NCBI GenBank assembly: GCA_022712845.1
Contig: JAFLJV010000085.1
Coordinates: 1-12,036, forward strand
Source of the DNA: Sulfurimonas sp.
GTDB taxonomy: Bacteria > Campylobacterota > Campylobacteria > Campylobacterales > Sulfurimonadaceae
Reading direction: 5' to 3'
Length of the DNA stretch: 12,036 nt
A program made the translations under genes and the position numbers. The notes under the pieces are model-generated. The model saw only the letters and a list, made by a program, of their open reading frames with translations, did no database searches and was not told the origin of the DNA. Positions 4,365-11,243 of this stretch are shown piece after piece; the first letter of the stretch is position 1; every line of letters starts with the position of its first letter.

Positions 4365-6086
4365 ATGCGATTTTTTAAAGCACTACTATATAGTTTAATA
4401 TTTAGTTATTCATCACTTTTTTCTCTTCAGTCTTCACCCTGCCCTGTTGCTCCTGAAGGACAATATTTTAAACAAATAGATACTAATACTATGATACTTG
4501 GTTGGAGTTCAGTTGGTTTTAGTGAACATCAAGCTGGTACTTCATGGTATCAATGTATTAACCCTTATAAGTTTGTTTTTTATGATGTTGGTTCTTTTAA
4601 CGCATCTACTAAAAATTATGAAAATACAAATACTTTTACATTTTCTTCTTTTGAAAGTCCTATTTGTGCCCCTCCTCAAATTTTAAATGAAGAAGGTTCT
4701 TTATGTATAGATCCTCCGTCTTGCCCATTAAATGAGATTTGGAATAATACTAGTAAATCTTGTGAGTGTGATACTGGATTTGCTAGAAATCCTGAAGGTG
4801 TTTGTTCTCCTGATGGTGATGGTGATGGCACTCCTGACGATTGTGACATAGACCATCCTAATTTTTTTGAAGCTGATTGTGATGGAGATGGAGATCCAAA
4901 TTTAACTGATCCTGATTATGATGGAGATGGTATTACTGATGGCGATACTTCTGGCGGTTGTAGTGGTCCAGATAAATTAAGTGCTTCTTACTATCCTTCT
5001 AAAGCATATGATATTAGATATATGTCTTATGATGGTATTAAACCACTTTCAGCGTGTACTGATAGATTAATACTTGCTAATATAGACTATGTAGCTGTTG
5101 CTCCTGATAAGTCTACAGGTTGTGAAGATGAATATTGCTATATACATGAATTAGTAGTTGATTGTAATTTAAACCCTTCTGATTATATGCCAAGTGGTAG
5201 TTATGAATATAGAAAAGTAAATAGTGAAAGTCATTGTTATACTCTTATTGATAATGTTAAATATTCTATTGCTATTTGGAATACTCCTAAATTATCAGAA
5301 TGTCCAAATACTGCATTTTGTTATTTAAAATTAATTGATGAACCTGAGCCTGATACTAATGACGAAGATACTGACGATACAATGGAACACCCTGATTTAA
5401 ATTCTACTTCACAAGATAATCAAGCTCTTTTACAATCTCAAAATACAACTAATAAACATTTGCAAGATTTAAAAGATAAAACAGATATTACAAATGATAA
5501 TTTAGATGATTTAAAAGAGTCTAGTAATAAGCTCTTAGCAAATAATAAATCTATGAATGAAAATTTAGACAAATTAAATTTAAATTCAAAACAGAGTTTA
5601 AAAAATCAATTAGATAATATTTCTTCATTAGATGGAATCAAAAAAGGTATCAATTCTAGCAATGATTTAGCCTTAAATTCAAATCAAAAACTTAGTGATG
5701 TAAATAATGAACTAGATAATATAACAAATAATACTCATGTAATAAATGAAAGTTTAATAGATGTAAATGAAAATTTAAATGATGGTTTATTTACTGATAC
5801 AGATCCTTTTGAAGATTTAGATTTAACTGATGATGGAAGTGACAATTTTGGAGATTTTGAAAATACAATTAAAGATAATATGGGTTTTACATATCAAAAT
5901 AATATGTTTGGTTTAGCTCAGGCTGGAAGTAGTGGTTTAGTTACTATTTCTTTTTCATTTTATGGCAAAACTATGACAATTTTTCAACCCTCCATGATGA
6001 ATGGTTTCCCAATGGCTAGTATAAGAAATCTTTTTTTATTTTTCTTTGCCCTTGCTGGGTTTATAACAGTTTTTAGAACTACATAA
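4365..6086 (+). CDS. pIII-like adsorption protein with Ca-binding-like repeats and coiled coil
   Basis: A 573-residue secreted protein. After a signal peptide (about 1-20) comes a Cys-rich region (about 26-147, part EGF-like: CECDTGFARNPEGVC). Residues 149-195 are DxDGDG repeats like thrombospondin type 3 calcium-binding loops. A second Cys-containing domain (about 199-328) and an acidic Asp/Glu/Thr linker follow. A long Asn/Leu/Asp-rich coiled coil spans about 345-475, then an acidic segment, a glycine-containing domain and a C-terminal membrane helix (about 550-570) ending FRTT. The N-terminal receptor domains, spacer and C-terminal anchor match pIII/OrfU/TspB-type proteins that sit at the virion tip, bind the host and end assembly. 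No SD is visible, so translation probably relies on the gene 12 bp upstream. The receptor is unknown. Confidence 0.82.
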   Translation: MRFFKALLYSLIFSYSSLFSLQSSPCPVAPEGQYFKQIDTNTMILGWSSVGFSEHQAGTSWYQCINPYKFVFYDVGSFNASTKNYENTNTFTFSSFESPICAPPQILNEEGSLCIDPPSCPLNEIWNNTSKSCECDTGFARNPEGVCSPDGDGDGTPDDCDIDHPNFFEADCDGDGDPNLTDPDYDGDGITDGDTSGGCSGPDKLSASYYPSKAYDIRYMSYDGIKPLSACTDRLILANIDYVAVAPDKSTGCEDEYCYIHELVVDCNLNPSDYMPSGSYEYRKVNSESHCYTLIDNVKYSIAIWNTPKLSECPNTAFCYLKLIDEPEPDTNDEDTDDTMEHPDLNSTSQDNQALLQSQNTTNKHLQDLKDKTDITNDNLDDLKESSNKLLANNKSMNENLDKLNLNSKQSLKNQLDNISSLDGIKKGINSSNDLALNSNQKLSDVNNELDNITNNTHVINESLIDVNENLNDGLFTDTDPFEDLDLTDDGSDNFGDFENTIKDNMGFTYQNNMFGLAQAGSSGLVTISFSFYGKTMTIFQPSMMNGFPMASIRNLFLFFFALAGFITVFRTT

Positions 6087-6096
6087 GGAATTAACT

Positions 6097-6375
6097 ATGC
6101 CTGTAATTATGATATTAGTAACTGCTTTTGCTTCAATAGTAAGTTTTATTATAAAACATCCTTTTGTATCAAAAATGATGATATTTGGCTTATTTATAGC
6201 TCTTGTAGGTTTCGGAGTTTCATATATGAAAGATATAGTAGCTCCATATATTATAGATAATTCTCTTTTTTCATTAGCAGGTTATTTTGGTGTATTAGAT
6301 GGATTAAGCTTATATCTTACAATTATTTTAGCAGGTTTTGGAATGAAGCAAATTTTGGCTTTTATTCGTTCATAA
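6097..6375 (+). CDS. pVI-like minor coat protein (DUF2523 type)
   Basis: A 92-residue protein with three hydrophobic segments (about 3-19, 27-45 and 62-90) and no cleavable signal. This size and topology, directly between a pIII-like gene and a zot gene, is that of the pVI-type tip proteins of inoviruses (Ace in CTX phage, DUF2523 members), which pack with pIII at the terminal end of the virion. The ATG has AAGGA at good spacing, 10 bp after the pIII stop. The family call relies on topology and gene order; sequence alone does not settle it. Confidence 0.75.
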   Translation: MPVIMILVTAFASIVSFIIKHPFVSKMMIFGLFIALVGFGVSYMKDIVAPYIIDNSLFSLAGYFGVLDGLSLYLTIILAGFGMKQILAFIRS

Positions 6376-6396
6376 ATATATAAAAGGAAGTGACAA

Positions 6397-7557
6397 ATGA
6401 TAGATTTTTTCTTCGGTAAGCCGAGAAGCGGTAAAACCTATAGAGCGATGAAGCTAATTTTTGATTTATACATAGCTATTTTGTTAAAAGGTTTAACTCC
6501 AAAATATACTAATGTATTGACTAATATAGGTGGATTTAATTTTAAAAAAATTAATCAAATATTTTTAGATAATGGTTCTAGAAGTGTTGCTTATAAATTA
6601 AATTGGAAAGATTTTTATATACATTTGAAAAAAATGTATGATATGGCTATTGATGAAAAAAGTGACGAAGAATTAAATAGATATGCAGACTATCATAAAA
6701 TAAATGATTGCTTGATAGTTCTTGATGAAGCCTCGCTATATATGAAAAAATATGATGATGTTATATCATGGTGGTTAGCATATCATGGTCATTTTAAAAT
6801 AAGAATCATTATAATTGCTCAATCTCCAAAACAAATAAACGCTGAATATATGTCACATACTGAGATATTTTATGACGCTCAACCACAAGCAAAACAACTT
6901 AGAAATAATCAATTAAGATACATACATTATTCAGATTTGCCATTTAATAAAGATAATAAATTTAGTTCTAATACTATAAAAACAGAGCAAGGAATTTATG
7001 ATCTATACAAGAGCGGAGAAGTTGATAAACCTAAAAAAATTGTTTATAAATTTATAGGAATTATGATAGCTGCTATTTTAGCTCTTTTCTTTTTTATAAA
7101 TTTTCTTTTTTCAAACATGGAAGATAGATACAAGCCTCCTGATGACAATAATATATCCCAAGAAGAAGTTTATCAAGATATTACCTCTTCTATTGATTTA
7201 GATACAGAGTTATTAGTTTTAAGATGTGATAGTCGAAGCTGTTGGAACTCTGATTATAACTTTGAAAATAAATCAATTTCTATATCTTTCTTAAAATTCA
7301 TTTTATTAAAACATGAAATTGAGCTTGAATATACAGAGATTAAAAATGAGATATATAAACTTATCCCTCAAAAAAAAGGATATCAAAAAATAACTCTAGG
7401 CAATTTAATAGATTACTATTATTTAGTACCAAAGGAATTTAAAACAAGTTTTTTAAAACCTTTATATCAACCTAAAATAGTTGAAAAAAAGAAAGATTTT
7501 AAAGTTAATAAACCTTTTGAAGATGTTTCTTTATCTTCAATAGATGAAGATAGCTGA
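6397..7557 (+). CDS. zot: Zot/pI family assembly ATPase
   Basis: A 386-residue inner-membrane ATPase that drives virion assembly and extrusion. The cytoplasmic domain has Walker A at residues 7-14 (GKPRSGKT) and Walker B at about 105-111 (CLIVLDE). One transmembrane helix (about 216-238, IGIMIAAILALFFFINFLF) is followed by a periplasmic domain with a close Cys pair (277, 282: LRCDSRSCW) and a Lys-rich tail, the usual Zot layout. Length is normal for the family. It starts with the shared leader (AAGGAAGTGACAA then ATG), 21 bp after the pVI-like gene. Its periplasmic domain should dock to a secretin, but the phage has none. The stop codon lies inside the first copy of a short tandem repeat (7552-7560). 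Confidence 0.93.
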   Translation: MIDFFFGKPRSGKTYRAMKLIFDLYIAILLKGLTPKYTNVLTNIGGFNFKKINQIFLDNGSRSVAYKLNWKDFYIHLKKMYDMAIDEKSDEELNRYADYHKINDCLIVLDEASLYMKKYDDVISWWLAYHGHFKIRIIIIAQSPKQINAEYMSHTEIFYDAQPQAKQLRNNQLRYIHYSDLPFNKDNKFSSNTIKTEQGIYDLYKSGEVDKPKKIVYKFIGIMIAAILALFFFINFLFSNMEDRYKPPDDNNISQEEVYQDITSSIDLDTELLVLRCDSRSCWNSDYNFENKSISISFLKFILLKHEIELEYTEIKNEIYKLIPQKKGYQKITLGNLIDYYYLVPKEFKTSFLKPLYQPKIVEKKKDFKVNKPFEDVSLSSIDEDS

Positions 7558-7650
7558 GTGAGCTGAGTGTAGGCTGACATGAGGAACGCCTGAGTGACGA
7601 GTGGAATAGGCAAACGAAGCTGAGATTTCGCTTAGCGAAATTTCTCCCTT
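7552..7650. other. Iteron-like repeats plus hairpin: candidate plus-strand origin
   Basis: Between zot and rep, AGCTGAGTG occurs twice in tandem (7552-7560 and 7561-7569). CTGAGTG recurs at 7590-7596, 27 bp after the second, with related GCTGAC (7573) and GCTGAG (7619). AGGC/GCCT arms (7571-7574, 7588-7591, 7608-7611) add symmetry. A strong hairpin follows, TTTCGC-TTA-GCGAAA (7626-7640) extended by GAGA/TCTC, then CCCTTGTCTACTTAAC. The stretch is richer in G and C than the surrounding genes. Repeats plus a hairpin just upstream of an HUH rep gene suit a rolling-circle origin: Rep binding sites, then a nick near the hairpin. The nick site is not identifiable by eye. Confidence 0.5.
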
Positions 7651-7696
7651 GTCTACTTAACAAAAGTTTACCGTAAAATATAAAAGGAGTGACAAA

Positions 7697-9034
7697 GTGT
7701 TTGGATTAAATAAAAATGATTTAAAAATAATACAGAATAAAGTTGATAATCAAAGTGATTATTTAGATAACAATTATTTTACTACTTCATCTGGTCAAAT
7801 AAAAACATTAAGAGATGTTTCTTTTAGTGCTAATCATAGTGAGAGATATTATGCTCAATTATCTAACAAAATTGATACTATGACAAAAACAGCTATAAGT
7901 ATTGGTTTGCATAGTTGTTTTTTAACTATGACGCTTGACGGTTATTTTAGAGACTTACTTCATGGAGATTATAGAAGATTTAATAAACTCTCAGATGAAG
8001 ATAAAGAAATAGCTTTAAAAAGTGTGCCTAATAGTGAAGCTTTAGGCGAAGTTCGTCAAAAAATAAAAGCTAAATTACAGCTAACTATAAAAGACTTATA
8101 TAATATACTTAATCATCAAACAAATACTTATTTAAAAAGTGGTGCTTTTCAAGCACTAAAAAAAGCAAATAAAAAATATATGTATATTAGAACTGTTGAG
8201 CCACATAAAGATGGTGTACCACACTTTCATATGATGTTATATATTCCACTTGAACATGTAGAGCATTTTAAAAAGTTTTTTGTTAAGTCTTACCCTGCTC
8301 CACAAAATGCTAAAAAAGCACCTAATTCAGATGATTTAAAAGGTTTTCAAATTGATATAAGAGATACAACAGCTTATATTATGAAATATATTTTAAAGTC
8401 ATTTATGGACGTTAAAAAACAAAAAGATATAGACTATATACAAGCATGGTATATAAAACATAGAATTATGCGATGTGTAACATCAAGAGCTTTAATACCT
8501 CAATGGGTGTACCAAAAAGCTTTCATATTTGAGAATGATTGGTTTCACTTAACTGACTTAATGAATGACCCTCATAACCATTGTGAGTGGAGTCAAGAAG
8601 ATAACTATTTTTACTTTATAGATAATTATACAGATAGAGAATTAATTTATAGTTTTGGTGTTTTTCAGGTCGTTTATAACAATAGAGTTATCAAAGAAGT
8701 TGGCGAACCAAAAGAAAAAAATATAAAAACAAAAGTTTATGATAAAACACCAAAAGAGTGGACTAAAAAAGAACTTTCTCCAGTTCCTATTTTTGATGAT
8801 AATCAACAATTAGGTTATTTCAACAAAGGTAAAACAACTTTATTTAAAGACTGCATATCTCCAGTTTATAAAACTGACTACGAGTTAGTGCAATATTATC
8901 AAGGTTTAGACATAACTTCGTGCAATTTACAACATTATGCGTATGTGCGTAATCATATGATAGATAGAGGTTTAATATCAAGTGATTTAAAAATGAATAT
9001 TAATGAAGCTTGTGAAGCTGTAGAGGTGTTTTAA
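7697..9034 (+). CDS. HUH-type rolling-circle replication initiator
   Basis: A 445-residue endonuclease that should nick the phage origin, stay joined to the 5' end and start rolling-circle replication. All three family motifs are present in order: motif 1 (residues 75-80, FLTMTL), motif 2 with the metal-binding HUH pair (H176-F-H178 in HKDGVPHFHMM) and motif 3 with catalytic tyrosine and lysine (Y227, K230, Y231 in AYIMKYILKSF). One or both tyrosines make the covalent DNA link. It resembles phage gpA-like and inovirus replication proteins. The start is GTG at 7697 behind a strong AAAGGAGTGACAAA, the shared phage leader. Iteron-like repeats and a hairpin lie directly upstream. It is one base from the methylase gene. 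Confidence 0.88.
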   Translation: MFGLNKNDLKIIQNKVDNQSDYLDNNYFTTSSGQIKTLRDVSFSANHSERYYAQLSNKIDTMTKTAISIGLHSCFLTMTLDGYFRDLLHGDYRRFNKLSDEDKEIALKSVPNSEALGEVRQKIKAKLQLTIKDLYNILNHQTNTYLKSGAFQALKKANKKYMYIRTVEPHKDGVPHFHMMLYIPLEHVEHFKKFFVKSYPAPQNAKKAPNSDDLKGFQIDIRDTTAYIMKYILKSFMDVKKQKDIDYIQAWYIKHRIMRCVTSRALIPQWVYQKAFIFENDWFHLTDLMNDPHNHCEWSQEDNYFYFIDNYTDRELIYSFGVFQVVYNNRVIKEVGEPKEKNIKTKVYDKTPKEWTKKELSPVPIFDDNQQLGYFNKGKTTLFKDCISPVYKTDYELVQYYQGLDITSCNLQHYAYVRNHMIDRGLISSDLKMNINEACEAVEVF

Positions 9035-9035
9035 G

Positions 9036-9470
9036 ATGAAAACAAAAGTTCATTATAGTAGTTTAGATCAAACATGGTCTACACCACAACATTTTTTTGA
9101 TGAGTTAAATGATGAGTTTAAATTTACTTTAGATCCATGTTGTACTAAAGAAACTGCAAAGTGTAAAAAATTTTTTACTATTAGTGATAATGGTTTAGAT
9201 CAAGACTGGAGCTATGATATCGTTTTTATGAATCCTCCCTATGGTAGAGAAATAAAACATTGGATTAAAAAAGCACATGATGAATTTTTAAAAGGATCTA
9301 AAATTGTTTGTTTAATACCAAGTAGAACTGATACAAAATATTGGCATGATTATATTTTTCCTCTTTATTATAAAGGTAAGATTGAAATTAGGTTTTTAAA
9401 AGGTCGTTTAAAATTTGGTAATTCAGTAAATTCTGCCCCTTTTCCTAGTGCTTTAATTATATATTTATGA
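9036..9470 (+). CDS. Phage DNA N6-adenine methyltransferase (Dam type)
   Basis: A 144-residue protein matching the short phage Dam family: an N-terminal WSTP motif (W14-P17, TWSTPQHFFDELN), a DPC segment (33-35) and the catalytic NPPY at residues 66-69 (FMNPPYG), followed by WIKKAHDE and LIPSRTDTKYWHD. The length is close to that of compact phage members. It transfers a methyl group from SAM to adenine in DNA; GATC is the usual target of this family but is not shown here. The ATG is one base after the rep stop with AGAGGTG upstream, and the gene overlaps int by 4 bp (ATGA), so rep, methylase and int look translationally coupled. A methylase is uncommon in filamentous phages; it may protect the duplex form from restriction or time replication. 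Confidence 0.9.
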   Translation: MKTKVHYSSLDQTWSTPQHFFDELNDEFKFTLDPCCTKETAKCKKFFTISDNGLDQDWSYDIVFMNPPYGREIKHWIKKAHDEFLKGSKIVCLIPSRTDTKYWHDYIFPLYYKGKIEIRFLKGRLKFGNSVNSAPFPSALIIYL

Positions 9471-10348
9471 CTAAATTTAATCACTATTCATCACTATATT
9501 TAGAGTTCAAAAAACATGAGCTTAAATTTTCTACTTTAGATAAATATACAAATATAGTTAGAGATAGATTGAATCCAATTTTTGGAGATATGCAAATAGT
9601 AAATATAAAACCATCAGATGTAAAAAAATGGTTATATTCTATTAATGATGTAGGTAATAAATCAATTAGAACTTTTTTAAGCGTTCTTCGTGGTATTTTT
9701 CAAGAAGCATTATATGATGAAGTTATACAAAGAAATCCAGTTATATTTATTAAACCTCCAAAGTTTAATACTCCAAAAATAAATCCATTTAATGCAGATG
9801 AAGTAAAAAAAATCATGGATTATACTTCTAATGATAATTATCGTTTTTATCTTGCTATAGCTTTTTATACTGGTATGCGTTCAGGCGAAATAATAGGACT
9901 TAAAAAAATAGATATAAATTTAGAAAAAATGATTATATCAATCAAACGCACAAGGTCAAGATTTGGAGAGAGTACACCAAAAACAAAAACTAGTGTTAGG
10001 GATATTCCTATTATTGAATTATTAAAACCATATATACTAGAACTCTATAATAAACATGAATATGAATATCTTTTTATTACACAATACAATGAACCTTATA
10101 ACACTACTAATGTATTTCAACATCAATGGTGGAAACCATCATTAAAACACTTAGGTATAGATTATAGAAGACCTTATAATGCAAGACATACATATGCTAC
10201 TAATATGCTTTACAATAATCTAGTTACCCCTGTACAACTTGCTCAGTTGCTCGGTCATTCAAATACAGAAATGGTTTACAATGTTTATGTAAATTATTTA
10301 GATAGTTTTACTAATGATTTTGATAGAAGTATAAATATATATAAATAA
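9467..10348 (+). CDS. int: Tyrosine recombinase (phage integrase)
   Basis: A 293-residue integrase. The N-terminal half holds the SAM-like core-binding domain (about 1-95). The catalytic domain shows R138 (TGMRSGE), a lysine in PKTKTS (K172/K174), R240 in YNARHTYAT, H264 in LLGHSN and nucleophile Y274 (NVYVNYL), ten residues after H264 as in Rac-type integrases. The usual HxxR histidine is a tyrosine (Y237), a variant common in this subgroup. The start ATG overlaps the methylase stop. The gene ends 62 bp from attR, so it should catalyse insertion into tRNA-Ser. A small GCCTA-ATA-TAGGC hairpin (10395-10407) lies between gene and attR and could be an arm or structural site. No excisionase is obvious. 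Confidence 0.93.
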   Translation: MTKFNHYSSLYLEFKKHELKFSTLDKYTNIVRDRLNPIFGDMQIVNIKPSDVKKWLYSINDVGNKSIRTFLSVLRGIFQEALYDEVIQRNPVIFIKPPKFNTPKINPFNADEVKKIMDYTSNDNYRFYLAIAFYTGMRSGEIIGLKKIDINLEKMIISIKRTRSRFGESTPKTKTSVRDIPIIELLKPYILELYNKHEYEYLFITQYNEPYNTTNVFQHQWWKPSLKHLGIDYRRPYNARHTYATNMLYNNLVTPVQLAQLLGHSNTEMVYNVYVNYLDSFTNDFDRSINIYK

Positions 10349-10410
10349 TCCTGTGTCAAGAGATTTCATAGTTTTTAAAAAGGTGCTTGAAAGTGCCTAA
10401 TATAGGCTTC

Positions 10411-10435
10411 GGTGGTGGACAAGGAGAGATTCGAA
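10411..10435 (-). repeat. attR: Right attachment site, within the tRNA-Ser 3' end
   Basis: Identical over 25 bp to 753-777. It covers the last 23 bases of the tRNA-Ser gene (half of the T-arm, acceptor strand, discriminator and CCA) plus two bases beyond. Because the phage carries this segment, insertion rebuilds a complete tRNA here and leaves the host's old 3' end at the other boundary. Confidence 0.93.
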
Positions 10436-10503
10436 CTCTCGGTAGGATTACTCCTACGCATCCTTAGCAGGGATGTGGTTTCAGCCAGCTCACCCACTTG
10501 TCC
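10413..10503 (-). tRNA. tRNA-Ser (anticodon GCU), complete
   Basis: Read on the minus strand it has a 7-bp acceptor stem (GGACAAG with CTTGTCC), D-arm, anticodon stem CATCC/GGATG with loop CTGCTAA (anticodon GCT, reading AGC/AGT serine codons), a long variable arm (TAGGA-GTAA-TCCTA) as in class II tRNAs, T-arm GAGAG-TTCGAAT-CTCTC and an encoded CCA end. It is the phage integration target; its 3' end now comes from the phage, with sequence unchanged. Its natural downstream terminator is now about 9.7 kb away, so transcript ending depends on phage sequence. Confidence 0.96.
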
Positions 10504-10517
10504 ATTTGAAGAACGAG

Positions 10518-10523
10518 ATTATA
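10518..10523 (-). promoter_or_regulatory. -10 box of the tRNA-Ser promoter
   Basis: A perfect TATAAT on the minus strand, 14 bp upstream of the tRNA 5' end, would start transcription a few bases before the mature tRNA. No good -35 is visible, as is common in Campylobacterota. Confidence 0.6.
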
Positions 10524-10581
10524 GTCATATATAAATAATAGGTAGCTTAAAATATACGCAAGATTATTATTAATATTTTAC

Positions 10582-10587
10582 TATAAT
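10582..10587 (+). promoter_or_regulatory. -10 box of the LapG-like protease gene
   Basis: A perfect TATAAT on the plus strand lies 16 bp before the AGGAG ribosome site. It predicts a start near 10594 and a leader of about 20 nt, independent of the tRNA and the phage. It supports translation starting near 10614, not 10650. Confidence 0.5.
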
Positions 10588-10603
10588 ATAGATATTAAAT
10601 TTT

Positions 10604-10616
10604 AGGAGCAACTATC
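10604..10616 (+). promoter_or_regulatory. Ribosome site that decides a non-AUG start
   Basis: AGGAG (10604-10608) is followed after 5 nt by ATC (10614-10616), in frame with the protease. No in-frame ATG, GTG or TTG lies between the upstream stop (TAA, 10596-10598) and ATG at 10650, and that ATG has no SD. Starting at ATC restores a full signal peptide. Confidence 0.55.
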
Positions 10617-11243
10617 AAATCACTTTTCTTAATTTTATGCTCAACTATAATGTTTGCACAAAACTATCCTAATTTTACAGATAAAGAACTCCAACAAATA
10701 AGTAAAAACTCAGGCAAGATAGCTAAAAATAGAATTCTTGATTATAAACAACAGGTTGATACTTTAAAAAAATATCCTAAAGACAAACAATTAATTCAAG
10801 TAAATTTTTACTTAAATAAACTTTTACCACAACATGATGCAGTAATTAAAAAACAAGAAGAGTACTGGGCAACTCCTAAGGAATTTTTAATCATTGGATA
10901 TGGAGATTGTGAAGATTATGCAATCATCAAATATTTTACATTATTAAAATTAGGATTTGAAAAAGAAAGATTATTTTTAACTGGTGTTAGAGATAGATAT
11001 TCTGGTGGTCATCATATGGTTCTTAGTTATTTTAAAGATAGAAATAAATCTCCCTTAATTTTAGATAACTTGAGTTTTAAAATATTAAGCCTGGAAGAAA
11101 GAGAAGATCTTGAAGTTGATATTTTCATAAACTCTTATGGTGTATTTAAGATTAATAAAAATAATAAACTTATAAAAAAAACTCGTTATTTTAAAGAATT
11201 TACTAACTTATTGAAAAAAATAAAAAAAGAGAAACAGCTTTAA
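10614..11243 (+). CDS. lapG: LapG-type transglutaminase-like periplasmic cysteine protease
   Basis: This belongs to the bacterial transglutaminase-like cysteine protease (BTLCP/LapG) family, which releases LapA adhesins from the surface by cutting at TAAG-like sites. Numbered from the ATG at 10650, the catalytic Cys is C87 (GYGDCEDYAIIKY), the His is H122 (HHMVLSY) and the Asp is D139 (LILDN); the family's YWATPKEF motif precedes them. The frame upstream of 10650 encodes IKSLFLILCSTIMFA, a clear signal peptide cut before QNYP, so the true start is probably the ATC at 10614 behind AGGAG; ATG 10650 would give a protein stuck in the cytoplasm. Its likely substrate, the adhesin at 1-640, lies on the far side of the prophage. 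In known systems c-di-GMP acts through LapD to control LapG; no lapD is in view. The stop abuts pyrF's stop. Confidence 0.85.
   Translation: MKSLFLILCSTIMFAQNYPNFTDKELQQISKNSGKIAKNRILDYKQQVDTLKKYPKDKQLIQVNFYLNKLLPQHDAVIKKQEEYWATPKEFLIIGYGDCEDYAIIKYFTLLKLGFEKERLFLTGVRDRYSGGHHMVLSYFKDRNKSPLILDNLSFKILSLEEREDLEVDIFINSYGVFKINKNNKLIKKTRYFKEFTNLLKKIKKEKQL

Larger units (their letters stand above)
753..10435 (+). mobile_element. Integrated filamentous phage (inovirus) prophage
   Basis: The element is bounded by perfect 25-bp direct repeats; one repeat plus the interior is 9,658 bp, a normal inovirus genome size. It carries the defining set: Zot/pI ATPase with Walker motifs, small signal-peptide-bearing coat proteins, a pIII-like adhesin with a C-terminal membrane anchor, a pVI-like protein and an HUH replication protein, plus a tyrosine integrase, a phage Dam methylase and an HTH regulator. 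Virion and replication genes run rightward; a three-gene putative lysogeny module runs leftward. No gene looks broken, so the element may be functional. No secretin (pIV) gene is present, so export presumably uses a host secretin. Boundaries are firm; activity is inferred. Confidence 0.93.

Noticed and set aside
4498..4686. 62-codon open frame inside the pIII-like gene
   Set aside because: Out-of-frame shadow with Leu-rich low complexity and no ribosome site.
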